From the NCBI GenBank assembly GCA_903870415.1, contig CAIQDA010000117.1, forward strand, positions 1 to 55,420: a DNA stretch of 55,420 nucleotides. The letters run 5' to 3'. The notes below the pieces were generated by a model. That model was not told the DNA's origin and made no database searches. It worked only from the letters and a program-made list of their open reading frames with translations. Below are positions 36,757 through 46,235 of this stretch, in pieces. This stretch comes from an uncultured delta proteobacterium (GTDB taxonomy: Bacteria; Myxococcota_A; Polyangia; Polyangiales; Polyangiaceae). Each line of letters opens with the position of its first letter. The stretch's first letter is position 1. The position numbers were made by a program, and so were the translations under genes.

Positions 36757-37164
36757 GTGACAAGCGAGATCCCGACCTGCACCATTGCGGCCTTCCCCCT
36801 CACACTCCTCGGCGTGACGGGCTTCGTGACGTCCGTCTTCACGCTCGTGCTGATGCTCATGCCGTCGAAGCATTCGCGCATCGCCGCCACCGTCGCGACG
36901 TTCGTCGGCGTGTTCACGATTGGTTACGGAAACCTCGCGCGAACCCGCATGGACAACGCTGTCGAGGCCGCGCGCGGAGCGGTCACCGACGAGGACATCG
37001 CGTTTGGGCACCAGGGCGCTCTCACCTGCGCGCGGACGGGATTTCAGACGGGCATGATGCCGCTGACCGCAGGCATCGTCGTGTTCGTCGTCACGGCGAT
37101 TCGACGCGCGAAGGGCAAAGAGCACTTCATCGAGGACGAGGACGACAGCGCGTCGCCGAGCTGA
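36757..37164 (+). CDS. Small membrane protein, GTG start
   Basis: A 135-residue protein with two N-terminal hydrophobic helices (about 10-33 and 43-58) and a third near residue 100-115, ending in an acidic tail (EDEDDSASPS). The middle loop is charged. I do not recognise the family. Start: GTG 36757 has AGGTGGG four bases upstream, better than GTG 36748; the choice changes three residues. It follows the glycosyltransferase gene and may be in its operon. It is convergent with the large Hsp70-like gene, 15 bases apart. Confidence 0.72.
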   Translation: MTSEIPTCTIAAFPLTLLGVTGFVTSVFTLVLMLMPSKHSRIAATVATFVGVFTIGYGNLARTRMDNAVEAARGAVTDEDIAFGHQGALTCARTGFQTGMMPLTAGIVVFVVTAIRRAKGKEHFIEDEDDSASPS

Positions 37165-37179
37165 ACGCCCCTCGCCCGT

Positions 37180-39858
37180 TTACGCATCAAGCAAGAGTCC
37201 GAGAGGCAGGTCATCGCCGGCCGCTTCAACGCGAGCGCGAACCGTAGGAGCCGCTCCATCGGCAATCGCGGCGTGCGCATGCGGGGCACCTTCCGTTGAC
37301 GGAAACTGAGCGATTCGTGCCAGAAGACGCTCTCGCATCGACGCGCTCACATCGCGTCGGCGATCCCCTGTACGGCGGGCGAGGCGAGCCACCGCGTCGA
37401 CCCATGCAGGATGCACGGACCAGTTTTCGCGCAACGCCAAGTCGCACCATCGCTCCACAACGAGGGATGGAAGCGCTTGGTCGTGGCCCGCAGGAAACGG
37501 GTCTCGCTCCCCGAGCAGACCGAGGCACCTGCGCAGGTAGCCCGAAGAATCGCCGCCCATGCACCTGTCGAACACGGCGTCACCGAGAGCGACGCGACGG
37601 CGCGGGTCCACGCGGTCGAGGTGCCCGGCGAGTTCCGCGAGCGAGGCATCGAAGAGATATGAGCTGGGTTTCTTCTGCTTTTTGATCCCAAGCGCGAGTT
37701 CCGCTCGTTCGAAGAGCACGCCCTGGCGTCGCGCATCGAGCCCGAGCACGCAACGGCGCCACGCATGGAAATACGCCTCCCATACGCGGGCTTCCTCCGT
37801 ATGTGTCACGCGATCGTGTTCGAGTTTGAAGAGGCGATCGATGCGCTCGTCGTCCCCGTCGGCGCCGGTGCCAGGCCTGAGCAGAAAGCCCGAGAGCTGC
37901 CAGAAGACGCGCTCATGATCGGCACTCTTGCGCCGGGCCTTCGAGCGAACCCCGAGCACGTCAAAGAGCGCGCGACACAGAGACAGAGACCAGGTTTTTC
38001 TCGGGCCGAATCGTGCCTCGAGCGTGCGCCAAAGGTCCTTCACCGCCCGCTCCGATCCGCCCGTCGCGTCGAGCGGAAACGATGCGGCAAAGAGTGACTC
38101 GGCCGCCTCAACGAGCGGAAGAACACCGACGTCGAGGCGCGCTTGCCGAAGCGCTTTGGTGCCCCGCGCCCTCGTTTCGAACGTGCAGACAAGCGGCGTC
38201 GTCAGCTCCGGCGACTCGCAAACGAGATGCACGCACCCCAAGTCATCGAGACTCACGCGGAGCGACACGGGAACACGCGGCGAACGGCCCGCGGGCACGG
38301 CGACGGAAAGCGACGGAAGCCGCTCGACCGCGACGTCACCATCGAGAAATTCTCCTGGTTTCACCGGGGCGCCATCGGTCCACGCAAGTTCGAATCGCGC
38401 ACGCTCGCCGGTGCGGAGCGCGAGGTCCTCGACGGAGACGCGATGCTCTTCAGCCTCGGGCGAACCCGATGGAAGGACCGCGAGGTACGCGGCCACACCT
38501 CCAGGCCGCTCGACCCGCAGGAAGAGATTCCGCGCGGCTTTCCCCCGAAGTTGAGACAGCCCTTGCTCCAGCGCTCTCGCGTGGGCGGCCGCTCCTAGCG
38601 CCACGGCCACGTCACCCGCTTCGTTCGGCAGCACGCCGGCGAGTGGTACGCCCAAGCGGCGAAGGGCCTCCGCGAGCCTTTCGACGAGCACCGCAGACTT
38701 GAGCGTGCCGCCGTTGGGCAGAAGAAACACAGGGCCATCGAGAAGCGCACGATGGCGCTCGAGGAACTCCCACGCGTGGCGCGTGACCGCGGCGTCGCGC
38801 TCGTAGGTCAAACCGAAACCAAGAAACGCACTCCGCGACGGCTTGACCGTGAACGCGTCGGGCATCGGAAAGAATTCATGCAGAACGCATGCATCTGTCA
38901 TCTGCCTCGTCACGACGCCCGAACGCAACCCGCCGATGAGCTTGCTTCCGGGCAGAAGAACACGCACCGCGACCTCGTCGAGGGTTGCGTCCGAGAGAAG
39001 GAGCTCCTTCGCTCGACGGCACTCGCTCACGAGCGAGGAAAAGGCTCGCGGGCTGAGGTTTCGCAGGGCTTCATGGGCCTCGGCCACGCGATGGGCGAGC
39101 GCGAGATCGATGTTGTCTCCACCGAGAAGCAAGTGCCGTCCGGTTGCCACGCGCTCGAAGAGCGGCGAGCGGCCTCCCTGAAGCACGCGCACGAGCGCGA
39201 AGTCCGTCGTGCCTCCTCCAATATCGGCGACGAGGACAAGGGCGCTTCCCGCCTCCTTGCACCGGCGCGCCACCGATTCGGGCAAGTGCAAACCCGCGTG
39301 CAAGAGCGCCGCCGTGGGCTCCTCAAGCAGCGAGGACCGCGGGGCAATGGCGCGCGCCGCCGCGAGGACGAGCTCGCGAGCGAACGGGTCGAAAGAAGCG
39401 GGGATGGTCACGACGACGCGCTGCGCGGAGAATGGAGCCTCTCGGTGCGCGCTATCCCAAGCTTTTTCCAGGGTTCTCAGAATGAGCGACTGCGCGTCCG
39501 CGGGCGAAAGTCGTGGCCCGTCGTCGGCCTCAAGATCGATGTCCGTCGCGAGAGGAAGGAACGCGGCCGAGCGATCGACGCGCGCCTCCGTGAGCCAGCT
39601 CTTCGATGACGCGATGGCGAGTTCCGGGTCGCGTTCATGCATCGCTCGCGCGAACGCCCCGACCTCCCACGCGCCCGACTCCTTTTGGAACGCGAGAAAC
39701 GACGGCAGAAGGTCGCACGCTTCGCGCTGATCAGCGGCGATGCGCTGCGGCACCGGAAAGACCCGTGGGGCCCCTCCGTCCTCAAGAGAGGCCGCCGCGA
39801 GCACCGTGTTCGTGGTGCCGAGGTCAATGCCGATGGCGTAGGCCGCGCGTGCGCCCAT
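37180..39858 (-). CDS. Large divergent Hsp70 protein with C-terminal helical extension (DUF3731-like)
   Basis: An 892-residue Hsp70-family protein, about 250 longer than DnaK. The ATPase domain is recognisable (IGIDLGTTNTVLAA, VVVTIPASFD, VADIGGGTTDFALVR, then GGTLKSAVLV). The region after about 480 does not look like a DnaK substrate domain with a helical lid; it is a beta segment followed by a long helical C-terminus (about 600-892) that resembles the DUF3731 extension of certain bacterial Hsp70-like proteins. No DnaJ or GrpE gene is nearby. It starts five bases after the stop of a second Hsp70 gene, with TAGGAG just before the ATG, so it is the last gene of a three-gene operon. Client unknown. 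Confidence 0.92.
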   Translation of the reverse strand: MGARAAYAIGIDLGTTNTVLAAASLEDGGAPRVFPVPQRIAADQREACDLLPSFLAFQKESGAWEVGAFARAMHERDPELAIASSKSWLTEARVDRSAAFLPLATDIDLEADDGPRLSPADAQSLILRTLEKAWDSAHREAPFSAQRVVVTIPASFDPFARELVLAAARAIAPRSSLLEEPTAALLHAGLHLPESVARRCKEAGSALVLVADIGGGTTDFALVRVLQGGRSPLFERVATGRHLLLGGDNIDLALAHRVAEAHEALRNLSPRAFSSLVSECRRAKELLLSDATLDEVAVRVLLPGSKLIGGLRSGVVTRQMTDACVLHEFFPMPDAFTVKPSRSAFLGFGLTYERDAAVTRHAWEFLERHRALLDGPVFLLPNGGTLKSAVLVERLAEALRRLGVPLAGVLPNEAGDVAVALGAAAHARALEQGLSQLRGKAARNLFLRVERPGGVAAYLAVLPSGSPEAEEHRVSVEDLALRTGERARFELAWTDGAPVKPGEFLDGDVAVERLPSLSVAVPAGRSPRVPVSLRVSLDDLGCVHLVCESPELTTPLVCTFETRARGTKALRQARLDVGVLPLVEAAESLFAASFPLDATGGSERAVKDLWRTLEARFGPRKTWSLSLCRALFDVLGVRSKARRKSADHERVFWQLSGFLLRPGTGADGDDERIDRLFKLEHDRVTHTEEARVWEAYFHAWRRCVLGLDARRQGVLFERAELALGIKKQKKPSSYLFDASLAELAGHLDRVDPRRRVALGDAVFDRCMGGDSSGYLRRCLGLLGERDPFPAGHDQALPSLVVERWCDLALRENWSVHPAWVDAVARLARRTGDRRRDVSASMRERLLARIAQFPSTEGAPHAHAAIADGAAPTVRARVEAAGDDLPLGLLLDA

Positions 39859-39863
39859 GGCTC

Positions 39864-41621
39864 CTACGACGCGTCACGAACAGCGAGATCGACCTGGAAT
39901 TCTTCGCCATTCGCCGTGCGGGCGCGAAGGACGAGGGTGCCCTGTTCGGTGACCTCGCTCTCGAGTCGCACGGAAACGACCTCGCCTGCGGGCGCGCGTG
40001 TGGATGCAAAGTGCAACTGAATCGGAGCCAGTTCGACGAGGTCGTCTTTGCCCTCGCGGTGCTCGAACATCGCGCCGACGGCATCGCTCTTGCGCGACGA
40101 CGACACGAAGAACCGGAGCTGCACGGCCTCACCGACAACGACGCCGATGGAGTCCGTGGGAAGCGCCGTACTGACGCCCTCTTCCATCCCCTGAGGAGCA
40201 ATGCAGAGTGCATGAATAGGCGCGGTCATGCCTGGAACCGCAGGCCACGCGCTCTCGATGCCCACGTAGTAGCTGAGCACCGTGGCTCCGCGAATGCGCA
40301 TGCCACGACCCGCTCGCGCCCGCGCAAAGGCCGCCGCTCCTCGGCTCACGGCGAGGTCGAGGTCTTCACCGGGAAGTACCCGCGGTTCGGGAGCTCCGGC
40401 CGCCAAGGACCACGCACGAAAGAGTTCGAGGACCCGCGCGCGCAAGGCCGAGCCCTTGAACACGCCGCCATTGAACAGCACGGCAGAAGGCATCGGAGCC
40501 TCCGCGCCCGTGTGCGCCGCGAGAAACGCCGCCAGATGGCGCGAGATCGCCGAATCGCTCGCGTACGGCAAACCAAGCTGCGCGAGCCCCGATCGCACGC
40601 GCTGTTGCGGGCGGGCGGACGCGTCCACCATCGGGAAGAAACCGTCGACGGCAATGGCGTGAACCTCGTCGCGCGAGAGCTCGGTGCGCAACGTTCCGCC
40701 GAAGAGTTTCGAGCCGCGCGTGGCGAGAGCGATGGGAAACGTGTCGCCAGCATCGTCCGCAAGCAGCGCTTCTTTCGCCGAACGCGCCAGCGCCACGAGG
40801 GCCGAAAACTGCGCGCCTTCCACGGTCTTTCCGAGAGCTTCGAGCTTGGTTCGCGCGACGTGAGCAAGCGCCAAGTCGACGTTGTCGCCGCCGAGCAGCA
40901 AGTGATCGCCCACCGCCACACGCTCGAGAACAAGGTTGCCTCCGTCGTCCGCGACGCGCAGAAGACTGAAGTCCGTGGTCCCTCCGCCGACGTCGATGAC
41001 GAGAACGCGGTCGCCGAGCCGCAGCTCTTTGCGCCACTTGTCCCCGAGGCTGTCCATCCACGCGTAGAACGCCGCTTGTGGCTCTTCGAGCAGGGTAATC
41101 GATGAAAGACCCGCTTCGCGCGCAGCCTCAACGGTGAGCTCGCGCGCGACCGCATCGAACGACGCGGGCACCGTCACGACAACGTCTTGCTCCCCGAGCG
41201 CGCTGCCATGCGCGGCCTGCCACGCGCCCGCAAGATGCGTGAAGAATGCACGGGCTACGTCGACCGGCGAGACCTTGCGAATGCCCTCGTCCGAAGCCGT
41301 CGGCAACAGCGCCGAGCGCCGGTCCGCGGACCGATGAACGAGCCAACTTTTGCTGCTGCCTACGACGCGTCCCGGTGCCACGGCGAGCTCTTGCCGAGCA
41401 AATTCGCCAACGGAATCGGATACGCTCCCCCATGGAAGCGTGTCGCCATCGGCCGCGCCCGCGTCGAGTCGGAGCACACTCGGGAGCAGGAGCCGTGACT
41501 CGACGAGGTCCCGCGCCACGCGCTGAGGAATCGAGAGCGAAGCTATCGCGTCCGTTTCACCGGCAAACGCGAGCGCCGTGTGCGTGGTCCCAAGGTCGAT
41601 ACCAACGAACATGCGCGCCAT
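39864..41621 (-). CDS. Divergent Hsp70-family protein
   Basis: A 585-residue Hsp70 relative with an intact N-terminal actin-like ATPase fold (VGIDLGTTHTALAFAG, VVVTVPASFD, LEEPQAAFYAW, VIDVGGGTTDFSLLRV, FNGGVFKGSALRA). The substrate-binding part is short and beta-rich, ends without the EEVD-like tail, and lacks the helical lid. The start is best at ATG 41621, with GGAGGT upstream and a one-base stop/start overlap with the DUF2760 gene (TGATG); GTG 41624 and ATG 41612 are other options. It is 34% or so of the local operon and lies between DUF2760 and the larger Hsp70, suggesting the three act together; that is inference. Confidence 0.92.
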   Translation of the reverse strand: MARMFVGIDLGTTHTALAFAGETDAIASLSIPQRVARDLVESRLLLPSVLRLDAGAADGDTLPWGSVSDSVGEFARQELAVAPGRVVGSSKSWLVHRSADRRSALLPTASDEGIRKVSPVDVARAFFTHLAGAWQAAHGSALGEQDVVVTVPASFDAVARELTVEAAREAGLSSITLLEEPQAAFYAWMDSLGDKWRKELRLGDRVLVIDVGGGTTDFSLLRVADDGGNLVLERVAVGDHLLLGGDNVDLALAHVARTKLEALGKTVEGAQFSALVALARSAKEALLADDAGDTFPIALATRGSKLFGGTLRTELSRDEVHAIAVDGFFPMVDASARPQQRVRSGLAQLGLPYASDSAISRHLAAFLAAHTGAEAPMPSAVLFNGGVFKGSALRARVLELFRAWSLAAGAPEPRVLPGEDLDLAVSRGAAAFARARAGRGMRIRGATVLSYYVGIESAWPAVPGMTAPIHALCIAPQGMEEGVSTALPTDSIGVVVGEAVQLRFFVSSSRKSDAVGAMFEHREGKDDLVELAPIQLHFASTRAPAGEVVSVRLESEVTEQGTLVLRARTANGEEFQVDLAVRDAS

Positions 41622-42262
41622 CACTCCACCTCCGCGGCCTGAAGAACTGCCCCGTCATGGCCCGAGGTCAGCGTTGGAAGTTCGTCGTGCGCGAGGCGCC
41701 AACCTCGGTGAACGACTGTAAAAGTCCCTTCGCGTGCGCGCGCAGCGCCGGCCAAGGTCACGTTCTCCTCGGTGCCAGCGAGCACCACGCGGGCGCCTTC
41801 ATCTTCCGCGAGAATCGGCGTCACCGTGATGCGACCCGCCAAGGCTTTCTTGCATCCTGCATGCACCACGCGTGCGGCGGCCCCCACGTCGGCATCGGAG
41901 AACCCGTCGACCGGTTGCTCAAGAAAGTCCACGAAGCGGCCTTCTCGCTGCAAGAGCGCAAGCAGCACACGGGCGCTCGCTCGCGGGTCAATAACCGGCA
42001 CCGGCGCAGGCGCTTCGAGCTTCGGGACCGCGGCGCGGGATTCGAAGTCGGATGCGGGCGCGGGCGCGGGCGCGGGCAAGTGCTTCGACGGTTCCCCGGT
42101 GGAGGCGTCGTCCAGCCCGTGTCCGTGCACCAATCGCCGCACGGCCGCCGCAAAGCGCGCGTCGACGAGAAGACGAACAAAGCAGCCTACAGCGAAGACC
42201 AGACGGGAGATGAATCCAGGCTCGTTCACGGGGCTACGCATAGCGCGCTTTCGCGATTTCAT
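41621..42262 (-). CDS. DUF2760-domain protein
   Basis: A 213-residue protein. A hydrophobic segment near the N-terminus (FISRLVFAVGCFVRLLVDARFAAAV, shown here only as the region about 15-40) probably anchors it to the membrane, followed by a Pro/Ala linker with an APAPAPA run and a C-terminal domain of about 120 residues with FVDFLEQPVDGFSDADVGAA, the feature that places it in DUF2760. The frame is open well upstream, but ATG 42262 gives the family length; ATG 42241 is an alternative and neither has a strong Shine-Dalgarno. It is the first gene of the operon with the two Hsp70 proteins. Confidence 0.8.
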   Translation of the reverse strand: MKSRKRAMRSPVNEPGFISRLVFAVGCFVRLLVDARFAAAVRRLVHGHGLDDASTGEPSKHLPAPAPAPASDFESRAAVPKLEAPAPVPVIDPRASARVLLALLQREGRFVDFLEQPVDGFSDADVGAAARVVHAGCKKALAGRITVTPILAEDEGARVVLAGTEENVTLAGAARAREGTFTVVHRGWRLAHDELPTLTSGHDGAVLQAAEVE

Positions 42263-42452
42263 GGGAATGGACACGCCGGCCCTTGGTCGCGAGTGCCTCG
42301 CCTGCGGACCGCCGCCCGATGAGCGGAGGAACCGTCGGGAGTGGTCACGCCGCGTGAGCAGGAGTGGATCCATGCGCCGCTGGCAACGTTCGGAGGCCAG
42401 CACGAATCCAGGGCTTTCCTGCAGCGCCATCTCGCGCGACTCTTGCAGTGCC

Positions 42453-44699
42453 ATGCGCATCATGACCGTTCGCTTGTCCTCGTTCGCCCTCGGCTCCGTT
42501 CTCGCCCTCGCCTCCGCGACGGCGGGCCTCGCGGCAGCTTGCAGTTCAAGCAGCGGCGGCGGTGGCGGGTCCACCTTCGTCGAACCGGTCCGTGATGCAG
42601 CACCGGACCCGGGCATCGACGCAGCGTTCACGACGGAGGATGCGGGGTCGACGATACGGACGACACGGGTCCTCGACGTGCATATCGAGACGCCGAACGA
42701 CTGCACCGCGTCTTCTTCTCCTGCTCTTGGCCAGTGCACGCTCGATCCGGCTCACGCAGGACAAACGCTGAACTTTACCGCGTCTGAACACGGGTCGACG
42801 GCGCCGCTCACCGGAGTGCTTTGGTATGTCGATCCGCCCGCGGCAGGGACCATCGACACGACCGGGCAGCTCGCGCTCTCGGGCAACGTCGCGGGGCAAG
42901 TACGCGTGTTCGCCGAGGTCTTGAACGGCGTGGGGCAAGGCGCGCTCGACCTGCGACTCGTCGCTCGGGACGGTGAAAACTCCATCGATGCGACCACGAA
43001 AGCACGCCTCGATGCGGCCGTGCTCGCAGCGTCGAGCGGCTCTCCGGCGCTGCCAACGGATGCAGCCTTCACGTTCTTGTACCCCTACGATGGCACCGTG
43101 TTTCCGCGCGGACTCCAAGCTCCGACGCTTCAGTTTGGCGGTGCCACGGCCGCGGGGTACCACGTCGGCGTGATCGTGAAGAATACACGGACCGGCGTTT
43201 CGCCCCTCGTGTTCGACGGCTACTACCCAGGCTCGACTCCGGGCCGTGTGCGCCTCGGCGCAGCGCGATGGAAGACCATCACCGAGAGTGCCGGCGCTGA
43301 CGATACGGTGTCGGTCGAGGTCATCAAAGTCGATGCCACGCGAGCGTATGCCCCGCTTCGCGTCACGTGGACGGTCGCGCCCGGAAGCCTTCGCGGGTCG
43401 GTTTTTTACAACAGCTACGACTCGCGCCTCGCTCAACTTCAGGCGAATGGAACGGGTGGTGCCATTCTGAAGGTTCGCCCGAACTCGGCGCAACCTGAGG
43501 TACTTCTCGGCGGCGGAACTCAGTGCACCGTGTGCCATGCGGTGTCCGCGAACGGCGCCGTGCTCGCGCTCTCGAACGGGCATCTCGATGATCGCGCCTA
43601 CGACCTCTCGCCCACCGGAGCGCCGCGCCAACGCTCCTCGGTGACGCGCTACCGCTATGGCTTCGGCGCGCTTTCACCGGACGGCCACTGGCTCTTGTCG
43701 TCCGCGGGCGTCAGCGACATTCCCGCAGGCGTCGAAGGATGCGGGGCCGGCAACTGGCGCGGAAACGTCGCAAGCGTGCGCGAGCGCTTCGACTCGCAAT
43801 TGCTCGACACGTCGTCGGGGCAAACGGTGGCATCCTCGACGTTCACGACGAATGTGCGGCAGGCGCTGATGCCGAGCTTTTCCCCAGACGGAAAGCGCAT
43901 CGCGTTCAACCACTTCGATGCGGCGCAGGGCGGCAGCGGCCACTCGCTCGCGGTCATGGAGACGGACCTCGTCGTGAGCCCGCCGATCTTCCGCGGCCTT
44001 CGAACGGTCGTACGCAAAGACGATGCGTTCCTCGGCTGGCCTGCGTTCGTGCCGAGCGGGAGCGCGCTGCTTTTTCAGAACGGAACGTCCGACGACTACG
44101 GCACGTGGTGCGACGAATCGGGGTTCTTGCAGATTGCAGACATCGCCACGGGCCTCGACGTGCAGCTTCGCCGACTCAACGGCTGGAAAAGCACGGGAAC
44201 CGGCTGGCAAACGTACCTTCCGACCGAACGCGAAACGCGCCTAAACTTCGAGCCCACGGTGCTGCCTGTGCCCGTCGGCGGCTATTACTGGGCCGTGTTC
44301 ACGAGCCGCCGAACCTTCGGCAACACCATCACGACGGCGGACTCGACGGACCCCTTGCGGAAGAAGCTCTGGGTCGCGGCGATCGACATCAAGAATCGCT
44401 ACGACGACGATGCCTCGCACCCGGCGTTCTACCTCGAGGGGCAGGAGATCGAGTCGGGCAACTTGCGCGGCTTTTGGGCGCTCGACGCATGCAAGGCGCT
44501 CGGCCAAACGTGCGAAAGCGGGGCCGAATGCTGCGACGGCGGGTGCCGCCCCGTCCTTCGAAACGGGCAGGTGCAAAACGAATGCTCGAAGCCCGGGGAC
44601 TGCGCCCGCACCGAGGAGCGATGCACGTCCGCCGCCGACTGCTGCGACTCGACCCAGGCCTGCATCAATGGCTTCTGCAGCGTGGCGCAAATTCGCTGA
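42453..44699 (+). CDS. Lipoprotein with CxxCH site, beta-propeller-like repeats and two cystine-knot-like C-terminal cassettes
   Basis: A 748-residue exported protein. The signal ends LAAAC at a lipobox, followed by a Ser/Gly linker. A beta-rich region (about 80-330) precedes a heme-c motif CTVCHAV. The middle shows WD40/TolB-like strands (ALMPSFSPDGKRIAFN). The last 75 residues contain twelve cysteines in two C-C-CC-C-C sets: the first with spacings x6, x5, x3, x12, the second x6, x5, x5, x4. That order is the inhibitor cystine knot signature. The start may be 42453 or ATG 42462. The CxxCH could bind heme, but only one site is seen. It is divergent from the DUF2760 operon. Confidence 0.88.
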   Translation: MRIMTVRLSSFALGSVLALASATAGLAAACSSSSGGGGGSTFVEPVRDAAPDPGIDAAFTTEDAGSTIRTTRVLDVHIETPNDCTASSSPALGQCTLDPAHAGQTLNFTASEHGSTAPLTGVLWYVDPPAAGTIDTTGQLALSGNVAGQVRVFAEVLNGVGQGALDLRLVARDGENSIDATTKARLDAAVLAASSGSPALPTDAAFTFLYPYDGTVFPRGLQAPTLQFGGATAAGYHVGVIVKNTRTGVSPLVFDGYYPGSTPGRVRLGAARWKTITESAGADDTVSVEVIKVDATRAYAPLRVTWTVAPGSLRGSVFYNSYDSRLAQLQANGTGGAILKVRPNSAQPEVLLGGGTQCTVCHAVSANGAVLALSNGHLDDRAYDLSPTGAPRQRSSVTRYRYGFGALSPDGHWLLSSAGVSDIPAGVEGCGAGNWRGNVASVRERFDSQLLDTSSGQTVASSTFTTNVRQALMPSFSPDGKRIAFNHFDAAQGGSGHSLAVMETDLVVSPPIFRGLRTVVRKDDAFLGWPAFVPSGSALLFQNGTSDDYGTWCDESGFLQIADIATGLDVQLRRLNGWKSTGTGWQTYLPTERETRLNFEPTVLPVPVGGYYWAVFTSRRTFGNTITTADSTDPLRKKLWVAAIDIKNRYDDDASHPAFYLEGQEIESGNLRGFWALDACKALGQTCESGAECCDGGCRPVLRNGQVQNECSKPGDCARTEERCTSAADCCDSTQACINGFCSVAQIR

Positions 44700-44766
44700 G
44701 GGCCGCACGCCGGCTCCACACCCGCGAGGCTCCCCGCCGACGTCAAGCTGTGCCATAGAGCTCCGC

Positions 44767-45285
44767 ATGAGCCCCGCGCGCACCATCGCCATCCTCTCGA
44801 CCGGCGGCACCATCGAGAAGACCTACAACGAGAGCGACGGGACGATCACAAACCAGCGTTCCGTCCTGGAGATCATGCTCGCGGGCCTCGTGCTCCACGG
44901 CGTGCGCATCGTTCGCATCCCGGTCATGAACAAAGACTCGCTCCTCATGACAGCGGACGATCACGACACCATCGTCACCGCGGTCGCCGGGGCCCTTGAG
45001 TCCTACGAGGGTGTCATCGTGACGCACGGAACCGACCGTCTTCAGCACACGGGCGAACGCTTGGTGGAGCGCTTGGGCTCGACGCTCAAGCACCCGGTCA
45101 TCTTGACGGGGGCCATGCGCCCCTACGAACTGCGAACCACCGACGCGCTCCAAAACCTGACCGAGGCGCTCCTCGCCGTGCAAATCGCCGCGCCGGGCGT
45201 CTACGTCGCCATGCACAACGAGGTGCTTCAGTTTCCAGGAGTCGTCAAGGATACGAAGCGTATGCGCTTTGTACGCTCATCGTAA
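44767..45285 (+). CDS. Half-length asparaginase-like protein (N-terminal domain only)
   Basis: A 172-residue protein with the N-terminal asparaginase domain. The catalytic motifs are intact: IAILSTGGTIEKTYN with the nucleophile threonine, then VIVTHGTDRLQHT, and VILTGAMRPYE. The C-terminal domain of standard type I/II asparaginases (about 330 residues in total) is absent, and the frame stops cleanly at 45285 with no leftover similarity beyond. Short single-domain versions exist in several Proteobacteria, so this is likely a genuine short form rather than a break. Start ATG 44767 begins the first strand; no signal peptide, so it would be cytoplasmic. Confidence 0.88.
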   Translation: MSPARTIAILSTGGTIEKTYNESDGTITNQRSVLEIMLAGLVLHGVRIVRIPVMNKDSLLMTADDHDTIVTAVAGALESYEGVIVTHGTDRLQHTGERLVERLGSTLKHPVILTGAMRPYELRTTDALQNLTEALLAVQIAAPGVYVAMHNEVLQFPGVVKDTKRMRFVRSS

Positions 45286-45307
45286 GACGAAGAACGTACG
45301 TCACGCA

Positions 45308-46198
45308 TCAGCGCGGAATGTCGATGGGCGCGGACGTGGTCGACCCCGCTCCAAAGAAGCTCAGCGACGAGGGCGCGTTGGGGATCGCGAGGTCGGTGAT
45401 GCGCAGCGTTGTGCGATCGAACTCGACGCTGAAGAGCTTGCCGGCGTCGGTGAATCCGTAAACGGTGCCCGCCCAGAACGCGAGACCGAAGACCGAGCTG
45501 TGATCCACGGAACCCCAGTTTTTTACCAGAGCTCCGGTGGCTGGGTTCACCTCAAGGAGGCAGTCGTTGCAGCCTCCGTTCGGCCCGCCTTTCGCGGTGA
45601 GGTACGTGGCGCCGCCGATGACGCTCACGATGTCGCCGCTTGACTGGTAGCCGCCGCCGAGGGTGCCGATGGTCGTGATTGCGCCGCTTGTCGGGTTGAT
45701 TCGAACGTACGTGCTGCCCTGATAACCGACGAGGGCCTCGCTCGTAGCGTCGACCGTTCCCGCGGGAACGAAGCTGAGCGAGTTCGGGTAAGTGCCGTTG
45801 GCGATGATGGTGCACACGGCCGTCGTGCGATCGATCGCCACAAGGCTCGAGTACGTGGTGCCGTAGAGCTTCGAATTTTTGTCGAGCGCGATGTCGATGA
45901 CTCTGTCGCCGCAGCCCGAGAAAACGCCCACGGTCGTGAGGGCTTTCGTCGTTGGGTCGAGGCGAAAAAGCGTGTTGCCGCTTTGTCCGAAGACCTCCGA
46001 GATGACCCTCGGCGGCGTCACCCCACCGTCCACCTCCGAGCCTGGCCCCACGACGACCGGGCCGCCCGCATCGCTTTCCGTGACAGGCGTAGGCGTGGTG
46101 CCCGCGTCGGTTGAAGCTCCGGTGCCCGAGAGTCCAGAAGGAGTGGAACCGGAGCAGCCCGCCAAAAGCAGAGCCCCGCACAGCGCGCGTCGAATCAT
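45308..46198 (-). CDS. Beta-propeller-like lipoprotein
   Basis: A 296-residue exported protein with lipobox LLLAGC (MIRRALCGALLLAGC), a Thr/Asp/Gly linker and a mature part made of repeats of about 40-50 residues, each with a Thr/Val-rich strand and a motif such as LFRLDPTTKALTTVG, LVAIDRTTAVCTII, YVRINPTSGAITTIG and LLEVNPATGALVKN. These are typical of seven- or eight-bladed propellers. A short Cys pair (GGCNDCLL) may form a disulfide. Function unknown. It is convergent with the asparaginase gene. Confidence 0.85.
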   Translation of the reverse strand: MIRRALCGALLLAGCSGSTPSGLSGTGASTDAGTTPTPVTESDAGGPVVVGPGSEVDGGVTPPRVISEVFGQSGNTLFRLDPTTKALTTVGVFSGCGDRVIDIALDKNSKLYGTTYSSLVAIDRTTAVCTIIANGTYPNSLSFVPAGTVDATSEALVGYQGSTYVRINPTSGAITTIGTLGGGYQSSGDIVSVIGGATYLTAKGGPNGGCNDCLLEVNPATGALVKNWGSVDHSSVFGLAFWAGTVYGFTDAGKLFSVEFDRTTLRITDLAIPNAPSSLSFFGAGSTTSAPIDIPR

Positions 46199-46235
46199 CG
46201 TGCGAGGGTAGCAGGCACCTGCGGGGGCGCGAAAC

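Noticed and set aside
41772-42452. N-terminal extension of the cystine-knot lipoprotein by 227 codons
   Set aside because: The extension is antisense to DUF2760 and would bury the signal peptide that begins at 42453 or 42462.
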